Below are positions 1 through 5,980 of a DNA stretch of 7,969 nt, in pieces. Made by a program: the position numbers and the translations under genes. The stretch comes from QHBQ01 sp038230695 (lineage in GTDB: Bacteria; Chloroflexota; Chloroflexia; QHBQ01), in contig JBBRMT010000221.1 of NCBI GenBank assembly GCA_038230695.1, forward strand, positions 1 through 7,969. Direction: 5' to 3'. Within the stretch, counting starts at the first letter, position 1. The number at the start of each line of letters is the position of its first letter. The notes under the pieces are model-generated. The model was given only the letters and a program-made list of their open reading frames with translations. It was not told the DNA's origin and ran no database searches.

Positions 1-164
1 ACTTCGGCCTTGCTTACCCCAGAGTATGGATCACCGGCAACGCTGCCAGCGGCCATGCCCAGCACCCGCCGCGCCGCGCCCTTACCGCACTTGTAGCGAC
101 GGGTTTCGCCATCATCGTAGAAGGAGATGCTGCGCGGCTGCGTTCCGTGTTCAAAGCAGACCAT
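1..164 (-). CDS. Hypothetical protein, N-terminal part (runs off left edge)
   Basis: Reading leftward from the ATG at 164-162, the frame stays open to the window edge (54 complete codons plus two bases). It begins MVCFEHGTQPRSISFYDDGE and continues through YKCGKGAARRVLGMAAG. I do not recognise the family. Visible features are Cys3, His6 and Cys26, which could be part of a small metal site (speculative), and a basic stretch around residues 22-34. A purine-rich ribosome-binding region (GAAGGGAAAGGG) lies just upstream of the ATG. The start is only 32 bp after the stop of the 108-codon gene on the same strand, so the two are probably co-transcribed. The window edge cuts the gene, so its length and function cannot be judged. 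A plus-strand frame at 26-211 overlaps it but has Arg/Pro-rich, low-complexity composition typical of a shadow. Confidence 0.6.
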   Translation of the reverse strand, partial: MVCFEHGTQPRSISFYDDGETRRYKCGKGAARRVLGMAAGSVAGDPYSGVSKAE

Positions 165-196
165 CTTCTACCCTTTCCCTTCTCAACCAAACAGTT

Positions 197-523
197 CTAT
201 TCCACTATTAAGATATAAAGATGTTTGATTGGCGGCGCAGTGTGTTGCCGCAAACCGCTCCAGCTTCCTAATGCGGTTGCTTCGTGAACTCCCACCGCTG
301 GTGGGATGGCAACTTCGGCATCGAAGCCAACGTAGAAATAACTCGGCCGGAGATGCCGCGCCGCTCGAACCTTGATGCGAGGATGCTCCACCAGTTCCTT
401 CTCCGACACAAGGCAGATGTTGGGCGTGGCCTTATACTTCCGCTCGTAGCGCTCGATCGCTTCGTCAATCTTAGTAATTACCTTCTTCTTGGCATCATCA
501 TCGTACCAACCTAGGTAAATCAT
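197..523 (-). CDS. Small conserved-looking hypothetical protein (108 aa)
   Basis: The ATG at 523-521 is preceded by a strong Shine-Dalgarno (GGAAGGGAG, about 531-539) with 7-nt spacing; the stop is TAG at 199-197. The protein begins MIYLGWYDDDAKKKV. It has a charged helix-like stretch (about 16-30, TKIDEAIERYERKYK), then a strand-like 'PNICLVSE', a 'HPRIKVRAARHLRP' segment and 'YFYVGF' near residue 62. The pattern resembles a small soluble alpha/beta protein; no membrane segment or signal peptide is visible. The style is like uncharacterised Chloroflexota proteins that I recall only vaguely, so no function is assigned. The tail after about residue 70 looks less protein-like than the first 66 residues and may be a read-through extension after loss of an earlier stop. 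The gene sits immediately behind a leader with an intrinsic terminator, which suggests control by attenuation or read-through. It is followed 32 bp later by the gene cut at the left edge. Confidence 0.7.
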   Translation of the reverse strand: MIYLGWYDDDAKKKVITKIDEAIERYERKYKATPNICLVSEKELVEHPRIKVRAARHLRPSYFYVGFDAEVAIPPAVGVHEATALGSWSGLRQHTAPPIKHLYILIVE

Positions 524-666
524 TGCAATTCTCCCTTCCGATGCAAGTAGGCAAACAAAAAGCGTGAGAACCTGGCTGGCCTGTTAGGTCAGTTGGTCTC
601 ACGCTGTGTAGAAGCGTACCCTTGCGGGTCGCGGCGGGGGATATCGCCGGATTATTCAAATGTCTC
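524..666 (-). promoter_or_regulatory. Structured leader RNA of the 108-codon gene (candidate attenuator or small RNA)
   Basis: A transcript starting about 7 nt after the TATAAT box would begin near 666 and carry a leader of roughly 140 nt. Seen in order on the minus strand: hairpin 1, CGGCG/CGCCG (649-645 with 636-632); hairpin 2, CGACCC-GCAA-GGGT-a-CG (631-615), with a GNRA-type GCAA tetraloop and one bulged base; ACGCT (617-613), which can pair with AGCGT (605-601) across a 7-nt loop; then the terminator, whose 5' arm begins with that same AGCGT. Pairing ACGCT:AGCGT and forming the terminator are mutually exclusive, which is the architecture of an attenuator. I do not recognise a known riboswitch core. 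The alternative is a stand-alone RNA of about 115 nt ending at the U-tract. Confidence 0.5.
551..605 (-). terminator. Intrinsic terminator / attenuator hairpin with U-tract
   Basis: On the minus strand AGCGTGAGA (605-597) pairs with TCTCACGCT (569-561), extended by two more pairs (596-595 with 572-571) across a one-base bulge. A weaker inner stem (592-586 with 582-576, one mismatch on this strand) closes the large loop. The 3' arm runs directly into TTTTTGTTTGC (561-551), the T-tract of a Rho-independent terminator. It lies about 100 nt downstream of the stop of the giant gene and could end its transcript. It also lies downstream of a separate promoter (674-702) and about 28 nt before the 108-codon gene, so it can equally act as an attenuator or as the end of a short RNA. 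Confidence 0.75.
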
Positions 667-673
667 AGGGAGT

Positions 674-702
674 ATTATAGCACCAAATACCCGCCTTGTC
701 CA
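674..702 (-). promoter_or_regulatory. Sigma70-type promoter for the leader and small-gene operon
   Basis: The -35 box TGGACA (702-697, 5/6 to consensus), a spacer of exactly 17 bp and a perfect -10 TATAAT (679-674) face the 108-codon gene. The -35 begins two bases after the stop codon of the giant gene. The predicted start of transcription is near 666. The promoter is upstream of the terminator at 551-605, so RNA made here must read through or regulate that hairpin to express the downstream genes. Between the T-tract and the ribosome-binding site there is no room for another promoter. Confidence 0.7.
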
Positions 703-704
703 TG

Positions 705-3700
705 CTATTTGAGCGGCTGGTCGAAGACCTGCACCCGATTGTTGTTGCGATCGGCAATATAGAGACGACCTGCTGCGTCAGTTGCCAGACCGGAGGGGTT
801 CTGGAACAGGCCGGGGTCAGTGCCAGGGCCGCCGAACAGGCTGATGCTGCCATCACTGGTGTTCAACAGATAAATGCCGTTCGCATTAGCATCGCTGAGA
901 TAGACGAAGTTCTGGTAGTTCGCCAGGTGCAGGCTGGTATTGCCACCGACGCTTGGTAGCTTCAACTCGGTTACGTACTTGCCGTCGGCGCTGTATTTGA
1001 TGATGCGATGGCTGAGGTCTACCGTATAGAGCGAGCCATCGGCGGTGATGGTCACATCAACCGGCTGGTTAGGGCGGTGGGGATCCAGCTTGCCATTGAT
1101 GTTGGGATAGTCATGGCTGCCCGCGATATCCTTCACCAGATTATCGTGCGGGTCAATCTCCAGGATGTCGCTACCGCCGGTATTGGCAATGTACAGATTG
1201 CCCACCTGGTCTACGGTAATGCCGTTAGGACCATAAGTGGCAAACTTGTTGCCCAGGTTGCGGTGGCCGAGCAGCTTGCCGTTATTGTCGTAGACCTCGA
1301 CGTTGCCACTAGCGGGGTCGATGACATAGACCTGCCCCTGGTTATCCACCGCAAGGTCGAACAGCCGCGCCTTACCAGTGGGGCTGTCGGGCAGGACGGG
1401 CCAGTCGGATACATGCTTGCCATCCCTGTCGAACTTGTAGACGTGGGGCGGCTGATCCTGGCCGACGAAGATATTGCCCTGCGGGTCAACCCCGACACCT
1501 TGTGGGTGGATGAAAGGGGCGCTACCGCTGGTGGGAATTACCAGCGCGGGAACTTGACGGTTTGCATTGGTCGCACCGGGAGGAGTGGGAGGTGCAGGGG
1601 TCGGGGCGCTAATGGCAGCCAGGTCGGGGAGCTGATCGGGCTGCCATATACTGGGGTCGGGGCGGAAGGCGTAGCTGGGAATCAGCACGCTGCTGGTTGG
1701 CCCTGATGGGTACGACCAGTAGAGCTTGAGCGAACCGAAGTCCGGCTGCCAGTGGTAGTCAACCTCCAGCTTGTGGGAGCCAGCGGTTAGCGGCACGGCG
1801 GTAGCGGTGACTACCTGCTCCCCACCACTGCCCGGCCCGCCAGCTAGCACCTGCTTGTCATCGATCTTCAAGGCAGCGGTGCCTTGCGTGGTGACGCTGA
1901 AGCTGTAATCGTCCTGCTTGGGTATGACCAGGTTGCCCTTCCAGGTCAGGCTGGATGGGCCGGTGGCATGAACCAGATCCACGGCGCTCATAAAGCCGAT
2001 GAAAGGGTCAACGCGGCGCTGGGCAATTGGCTTGCCGTCGGAGGCATACTCAGCGGTCAAGCCATACTGCTGATCGGAGAGCGGGCCGTTGTAGAGATAG
2101 TTGGCGGGAATGTCGGTTAGGCTTTGGCTTGGAACTTGCCAACGTAGGCTGATGCGCTGGCGGGCATTGGGCAGTGCCGCCCGCAGGCTGATGTGGTGCC
2201 AGCCCTGGGCAAACGCCAGTTTGGTTGTCTTGGTAGTGGCGCTGGCACCCAGCTTGAGCCACGGCTGCCCGTCGAGGTAGAGGTCGGCAGGTGCGGCCTT
2301 GCCTGCCTGGTCGGCGCTGCTTAGTTCGATAGCGTAGAGGCCATAAGCGGGGGCGTATAGGTTGCCCTCCCAACGCTCGCTGGCCGGGTAGCTGATGGCG
2401 GCGGGCGGGCTATGCGGCACATTCGTCAGGCTAACCTCTCGGCTGGCGGTAATCGCAGGGCCAAGAGTTGCGGTATCCAGGTCGAGGCTTTGATAGTATG
2501 TCGCGGTCAGCGCTTCAGTGGCCCGCACCTGAGCCAGCGGCACGCGGTAGCTGGTGAAATCGTGGCTGCCATCCGGGTAGTTGATGTTGGTGAGAGTGCC
2601 ATTGGGATAATAGGTCTGCACCATGGGCAAGAAATCGGGGTCATTTTGGTAGGGGAAGAATAGGAAGGCGGAGTTTTTGTTATGGTCGTCGTGGATGGGC
2701 AGCAGGTCGGGCGGGTTGAAGAAGTCGGTGCCTTGCACATCGGGGGCGAGATAGGTAACGATGGCATGACCAAAGTAGAAGCGGTGCATTGCCATGAAAT
2801 AGATATAGTAACCAGGGCCAAGCTGCTGGATGTATTGAGCATGAACGGTGAGGCCGGTCCAGGGATAGGTGGCGGCGTAGACCTTGAAGTAGGTATTGAT
2901 GTTCTGCCAGCCAATGAAGCCAATTATTACAACAAGGGCCAGATTGAGTAGGGGTGAGCTACGGCGCATCACTCCTTTCCGTGCTATGCTTACCTGCTGC
3001 TCACCAGCGGGGACAGGCATGGACTGGCTACTAGCAATGGCGCTACTCTGCATTTGCAGCAGCGGGGCGGCGTTTGCCAGCACCGAGACTGGTGCCACGA
3101 GCACATGACGCAGCCGCAAGCTAGATGCCTGGGTGAGCAGCCGCGCACTGCCGCGTCTGAAGTCGGGCAGCCGGATACGAGCGAACCAGCCAGTTTTCTC
3201 CAGCTCATAAGTCAGCTTGCCCAGCAGCACGGCGGGGAAGGCCACCCAGGCGGGAGTAAGCCCCGTTGCGCGTAGCATATCGGGAGTGTCAATCGTCATT
3301 GCCACCGCGAGGAACATGGCGGGCCAGAACCAGATGTTGAACAGCATATAGCGGGGGTCGCGCCAGCGCCACAGGAAGTAGGCCATGCCCAGGACGGTGA
3401 GGACCGCTTCGAGCGGGCGGAGTAGCGACATACCAGTATTATAGAAGAAGGAGCGATCATAAGTGGCGACCAGCACCAGATAAGCGGCTTTGACTTGCTC
3501 CCAGATGACCCGGCTCCAGCCGTTGTTCCAGTTGCGGGCGATATTAGTAAGCGCCTCGATGCCGAGCGGGCTGCCGCTGCCGTTGTATGGCGCTTCGGTG
3601 GGCAGGGGTATACCCCAGCGGGCAAAGGCATTCTGCGCTGCGCCTCCATTGGTAATATATACAGTTTGCATTCGGGCGTTGAAGAGATCGGGAAACCTAA

Positions 3701-5264
3701 CCACATAGCCGAGCCAGGGGGCGGCAATAATCAAGCTGGCGAAGGCGCAGAGGGCAATATGCGACCAATAGTCGCGCAGGAAGCTGAGGCGACGCAGTGC
3801 CAGGTAGCCGACCACCAGAGCCAGCAACACGACGATTAGCTTGGATGAAGGGTAGAGGTAGAGACTGAAACCAGCAGCCAGACCCGCCCAGACGAAATCG
3901 AGGTAGCGTTTGGTACGTAGCCCCTTGTATAGGAAATAGAAGCAAATCACCCAGCAGGTCGCCACCTGCTCGACGGCCAGGTTATAGCGGCTGTACTGCA
4001 TCTGCACATCGCTGACTGCCAGCAGTGACATACCGATCAGCGCCACGCGGCCCTTGAACAAGAGCCGCAGCAGCAGGTACATGAAGAAGACGGTAACGAG
4101 GCCAGAGAGAGCGGCGGTAAAGCGCAGTCCAGCCACGTTGGTATCGCCAAAGAGCCACAGTCCAGGCACCGTCAGGTAGGAACACATAGTTGGCACGTAA
4201 TCCCAGGGGCCAGGCCCGAGCAGCGGCACGTACTGGAAGTTGCCATGCTCAATCTGCCTGCTAATCAACCCCAGGTAAGCCTCGTCGCCGAACAATCCGG
4301 TGGGGCCGCCCAGTCCCAGGTTGTACAGGCGCAGCACCGCAGCAACCAGGATGATGAGACCTACCAGCGCCATCTCCCGACGGTGGTTGGCAAATGCCCA
4401 ACCCTCATCGCCCGCGCTGCCATCCTCGTCAACCGAGCTGTCCGCATACTCGTCGGGGTTGGCGGCGTTCAGCGGCCAGGTATCGTGGCGCTGGCGAATA
4501 CAGGCGATAATCAGCAGGGTGAGGCTGATCACCCAGTAAGTGATTGCCAGCCAGTCGTTGGCATTGGCGGCATCTCCGGGCATCGCCAACCAGCGGTTAA
4601 CCCCCAGCCAGGCAGTGAGCGCCGCGCCGACGATTAGCAGGCCGCGCCACCAGGGAACCGCGAGGATACGGCGCGGCCCCGGTTGGGACCATGCCTGCTT
4701 TAGCGCGACCGCAATGTTGTTCGCGGATGGGGCGACATCGTCGCTGGCTGGTTGGTAGCTGCTGCTGCGGAAGAACACCTTGATCTTGTAGGTGAAGAGG
4801 AAGGCGATTACGATGAGGCAGCAGCCGATCAGGTAGAGCAGGGGAGCAGCGCCATAATCCTCGAGGAGCGCACCCTTGAAGCTGGTGTAGACTTGCTGAC
4901 CGAGGTAGGCGAAGATAATCGCAACCAGCGCCAGCCAGAAGCCACGATGGGCTACAAGCCATGTTGCTGTGCGGCGAATGGGAGCCACAAATCCGTCACC
5001 AAACCTGGCTATCCGTCTGAGCGGACGAGTAGTCAGCGCCAAGTGTGCTGATGGCGTTACTGTATTGGATGACGGCAGCGGTAGGGAGGCTGCGATAGAC
5101 GAAGGCGGCTGATCTGCATCGTTGATGGGGGAAGATAGCGCCGCCTCGGGATCTGACTTGGGCTGGGTGTCAGCGGTATTGAGTTGGGGGACAGTGACTT
5201 CCCTTTCGCTGGTCTCATCAGGATCCAAGGCAGGAACATCCTTCCTGAGTAAAGATGGTGACAC
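705..5264 (-). CDS. GT-C (PMT/ArnT-like) membrane glycosyltransferase fused to PA14-like domains and a C-terminal NHL propeller
   Basis: This 1519-residue integral membrane protein is predicted to transfer sugar from a polyprenyl-phosphate donor on the outer face of the membrane; its acceptor is unknown. Residues 1-105 are Pro/Ser-rich and disordered-looking. Four hydrophobic helices follow (about 107-126, 140-159, 203-222, 238-256), then an acidic linker (266-288). The GT-C core spans about 297-690: after its first helix comes the loop FGDEAYLG, whose Asp327-Glu328 match the acidic first-loop motif of PMT/ArnT enzymes, then many helices with 'SRYNLA' (425-430) and 'YLYPSSKL' (468-476). One more helix is at about 771-786. 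Residues 787-915 form an extracytoplasmic stretch. Two PA14-like beta domains follow (about 917-1045 and 1068-1200; the second has DDYSFSVTTQGTAALKIDDK), then a Pro-rich linker (1208-1236) and six NHL repeats (about 1250-1519, e.g. NPSGLATDAAGRLYIADRNN). The start GTG at 5264 follows an in-frame TGA three codons upstream and has a weak ribosome-binding site. TTG at 5228 (residue 13), 11 nt after AGGAAGG, is an alternative. PMT/ArnT members are usually about 500-700 residues, so most of the length is accessory domains. Confidence 0.9.
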   Translation of the reverse strand: MSPSLLRKDVPALDPDETSEREVTVPQLNTADTQPKSDPEAALSSPINDADQPPSSIAASLPLPSSNTVTPSAHLALTTRPLRRIARFGDGFVAPIRRTATWLVAHRGFWLALVAIIFAYLGQQVYTSFKGALLEDYGAAPLLYLIGCCLIVIAFLFTYKIKVFFRSSSYQPASDDVAPSANNIAVALKQAWSQPGPRRILAVPWWRGLLIVGAALTAWLGVNRWLAMPGDAANANDWLAITYWVISLTLLIIACIRQRHDTWPLNAANPDEYADSSVDEDGSAGDEGWAFANHRREMALVGLIILVAAVLRLYNLGLGGPTGLFGDEAYLGLISRQIEHGNFQYVPLLGPGPWDYVPTMCSYLTVPGLWLFGDTNVAGLRFTAALSGLVTVFFMYLLLRLLFKGRVALIGMSLLAVSDVQMQYSRYNLAVEQVATCWVICFYFLYKGLRTKRYLDFVWAGLAAGFSLYLYPSSKLIVVLLALVVGYLALRRLSFLRDYWSHIALCAFASLIIAAPWLGYVVRFPDLFNARMQTVYITNGGAAQNAFARWGIPLPTEAPYNGSGSPLGIEALTNIARNWNNGWSRVIWEQVKAAYLVLVATYDRSFFYNTGMSLLRPLEAVLTVLGMAYFLWRWRDPRYMLFNIWFWPAMFLAVAMTIDTPDMLRATGLTPAWVAFPAVLLGKLTYELEKTGWFARIRLPDFRRGSARLLTQASSLRLRHVLVAPVSVLANAAPLLQMQSSAIASSQSMPVPAGEQQVSIARKGVMRRSSPLLNLALVVIIGFIGWQNINTYFKVYAATYPWTGLTVHAQYIQQLGPGYYIYFMAMHRFYFGHAIVTYLAPDVQGTDFFNPPDLLPIHDDHNKNSAFLFFPYQNDPDFLPMVQTYYPNGTLTNINYPDGSHDFTSYRVPLAQVRATEALTATYYQSLDLDTATLGPAITASREVSLTNVPHSPPAAISYPASERWEGNLYAPAYGLYAIELSSADQAGKAAPADLYLDGQPWLKLGASATTKTTKLAFAQGWHHISLRAALPNARQRISLRWQVPSQSLTDIPANYLYNGPLSDQQYGLTAEYASDGKPIAQRRVDPFIGFMSAVDLVHATGPSSLTWKGNLVIPKQDDYSFSVTTQGTAALKIDDKQVLAGGPGSGGEQVVTATAVPLTAGSHKLEVDYHWQPDFGSLKLYWSYPSGPTSSVLIPSYAFRPDPSIWQPDQLPDLAAISAPTPAPPTPPGATNANRQVPALVIPTSGSAPFIHPQGVGVDPQGNIFVGQDQPPHVYKFDRDGKHVSDWPVLPDSPTGKARLFDLAVDNQGQVYVIDPASGNVEVYDNNGKLLGHRNLGNKFATYGPNGITVDQVGNLYIANTGGSDILEIDPHDNLVKDIAGSHDYPNINGKLDPHRPNQPVDVTITADGSLYTVDLSHRIIKYSADGKYVTELKLPSVGGNTSLHLANYQNFVYLSDANANGIYLLNTSDGSISLFGGPGTDPGLFQNPSGLATDAAGRLYIADRNNNRVQVFDQPLK

Positions 5265-5293
5265 CGACTTCAGCAGGAAGAATGTTCCTGCCT
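5228..5293 (-). repeat. Long inverted repeat made of two CAGGAA-N5-TTCCTG palindromes around the giant-gene start
   Basis: Two 17-bp palindromes of the form CAGGAA-N5-TTCCTG lie at 5231-5247 (N5 = CATCC, plus strand) and 5274-5290 (N5 = GAATG). They are 43 bp apart centre to centre, close to four DNA helical turns, as expected for paired operator sites of a dimeric regulator. The two copies are also inverted relative to each other: 5228-5247 and 5274-5293 form a 20-bp stem with a 26-nt loop. In the mRNA the only irregular pair is a G-U wobble; on the other strand it would be an A-C mismatch. The GTG start (5264) falls in the loop, and the best Shine-Dalgarno (AGGAAGG, 5246-5240) is buried in the 3' arm. 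Whether DNA operator or RNA switch, it is placed to control this gene. Confidence 0.7.
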
Positions 5294-5309
5294 ACCAAAG
5301 CTCTGCCTT

Positions 5310-5338
5310 ATTCTAGCATAGGTAGGTGGTGGGGTCAA
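5310..5338 (-). promoter_or_regulatory. Sigma70-type promoter of the giant glycosyltransferase gene
   Basis: TTGACC (5338-5333, 5/6), a 17-bp spacer and TAGAAT (5315-5310, 5/6) face the giant gene. The start of transcription should fall near 5303, giving a leader of about 39 nt to the GTG (5264) or 75 nt to the alternative TTG (5228). The first CAGGAA-N5-TTCCTG palindrome would lie at about +13 to +29, so a bound protein could act as a roadblock. CCTACC (5291-5296) and GGTAGG (5321-5326) form a short inverted pair flanking the -10 box; its meaning is unclear. Confidence 0.6.
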
Positions 5339-5352
5339 GCTATTGCTGGGCA

Positions 5353-5366
5353 AGTAGGTGCCTACT
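5353..5366. promoter_or_regulatory. Perfect palindrome AGTAGG-tg-CCTACT upstream of the -35 box
   Basis: AGTAGGTGCCTACT is a perfect 14-bp palindrome with a two-base centre. It lies about 50-63 bp upstream of the predicted start of transcription of the giant gene, a usual place for an activator site. Related half-sites (GGTAGG at 5321-5326, CCTACC at 5291-5296) occur in the same promoter. No regulator is encoded in the window, so the binding protein is unknown. Confidence 0.35.
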
Positions 5367-5440
5367 AACTTAGCTGAGATTAAGCAGGGAGGCAGTATCC
5401 CGCTGTAGTTAGTTGTTAGCGCTGATGGTTAGAAGCAGGG

Positions 5441-5644
5441 CTATGACTTTCTGGTTAGTGTGCCTGCTCCATTAGGGCGGGTAGAGCGAGTGAGATCTCG
5501 CAACTGGCGGTGAAGGTGATGAGTTCTCGTCGCGAAAGTGTAGCCAACCACCCGTAAATTACCTTCAGTGTCCTTAGCTACATCCTTTAAAGTGTCGATA
5601 TGCGTTAGGTCGTGGGCTGGGTAGATTATCCTAGCTAATTCCAT
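5441..5644 (-). pseudogene. Short remnant, possibly the C-terminal tail of the RHS-derived gene
   Basis: An open frame of 67 codons starts at ATG 5644-5642, overlaps the end of the RHS fragment in another frame, and stops at TAG 5443-5441. It reads MELARIIYPAHDLTHIDTLK, then DTEGNLRVVGYTFATRTHHL, a convincing strand-helix-strand composition with an ordered feel, then loses character after about residue 54 (STRPNGAGTLTRKS). No ribosome-binding site is visible at the ATG. I do not recognise the domain. Because RHS proteins carry variable C-terminal domains right after the core, and this frame follows the core directly after a frame change, it may be what is left of such a domain. It could instead be an independent decayed gene. 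No function is proposed. Confidence 0.4.
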
Positions 5645-5972
5645 CCCAATTGTTTGTTACTGGCTCAGTAGCGCTATGAGTCGGTCCAATTAATAGTAAC
5701 AAGGACGCGGGGACAGAGCGGCCAATCACAGGATCGTAGTGGCGGACATTGTAATACGAGAGTCCGCTGTCCTTCTTGCGTTCTCCCCTGTAGTTCAGTT
5801 TGGTATGGTTGAAGCCACCTGAGCGCACCACGCCCCAGGGGTCGAGCTCCTCGCCGCTCACCTAGCTACCGCTGATGTCGTCGGTGGTCACGCTCACGCT
5901 GCCCAGGTGGTCGCCATGCAGGTAGTAGAGGCAGTTGCCTCTGCACTGTGACATCGTCTGCTCGCCGAACCG
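5631..5972 (-). pseudogene. RHS-repeat core fragment with in-frame stop
   Basis: The minus-strand frame from 5972 reads LYYLHGDHLGSVSVTTDDIS, then an in-frame TAG at 5864-5862, then EELDPWGVVRSGGFNHTKLN, YRGERKKDSGLSYYNVRHYD and PVIGR before the similarity fades (SVPASLLLL...). YYLHGDHLGS, DPWG and YYxxRxYDPxxGR are hallmarks of the RHS/YD-repeat-associated core that closes the RHS shell. An intact protein would have a long YD-repeat region upstream and 'FVSxD' after GR. Upstream there is only a TAA at 5975-5973, and after GR the frame appears shifted. Only the tip of the core survives, so this is a non-functional remnant. It begins 8 bp after the stop of the propeller gene. Its GC-rich codons differ from those of that neighbour, which suggests separate origins. 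Confidence 0.8.
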
Positions 5973-5980
5973 TTAGCTTG

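Noticed and set aside
26..211. 61-codon plus-strand open frame at the left edge
   Set aside because: It is Arg/Pro/Cys-rich and antisense to a better minus-strand frame with a ribosome-binding site and operon-like spacing.
1008..1706. 232-codon plus-strand open frame inside the giant gene
   Set aside because: It lies antisense to the NHL/PA14 part of the giant gene, its composition (Val/Ile/Gly/Ala-rich without motifs) is that of a reverse-strand shadow in GC-rich coding DNA, and no ribosome-binding site is seen.
5382..5440. Direct repeat AAGCAGGG at 5382-5389 and 5433-5440
   Set aside because: Eight bases is within chance expectation, and no mobile-element ends or target-site pattern accompany it.
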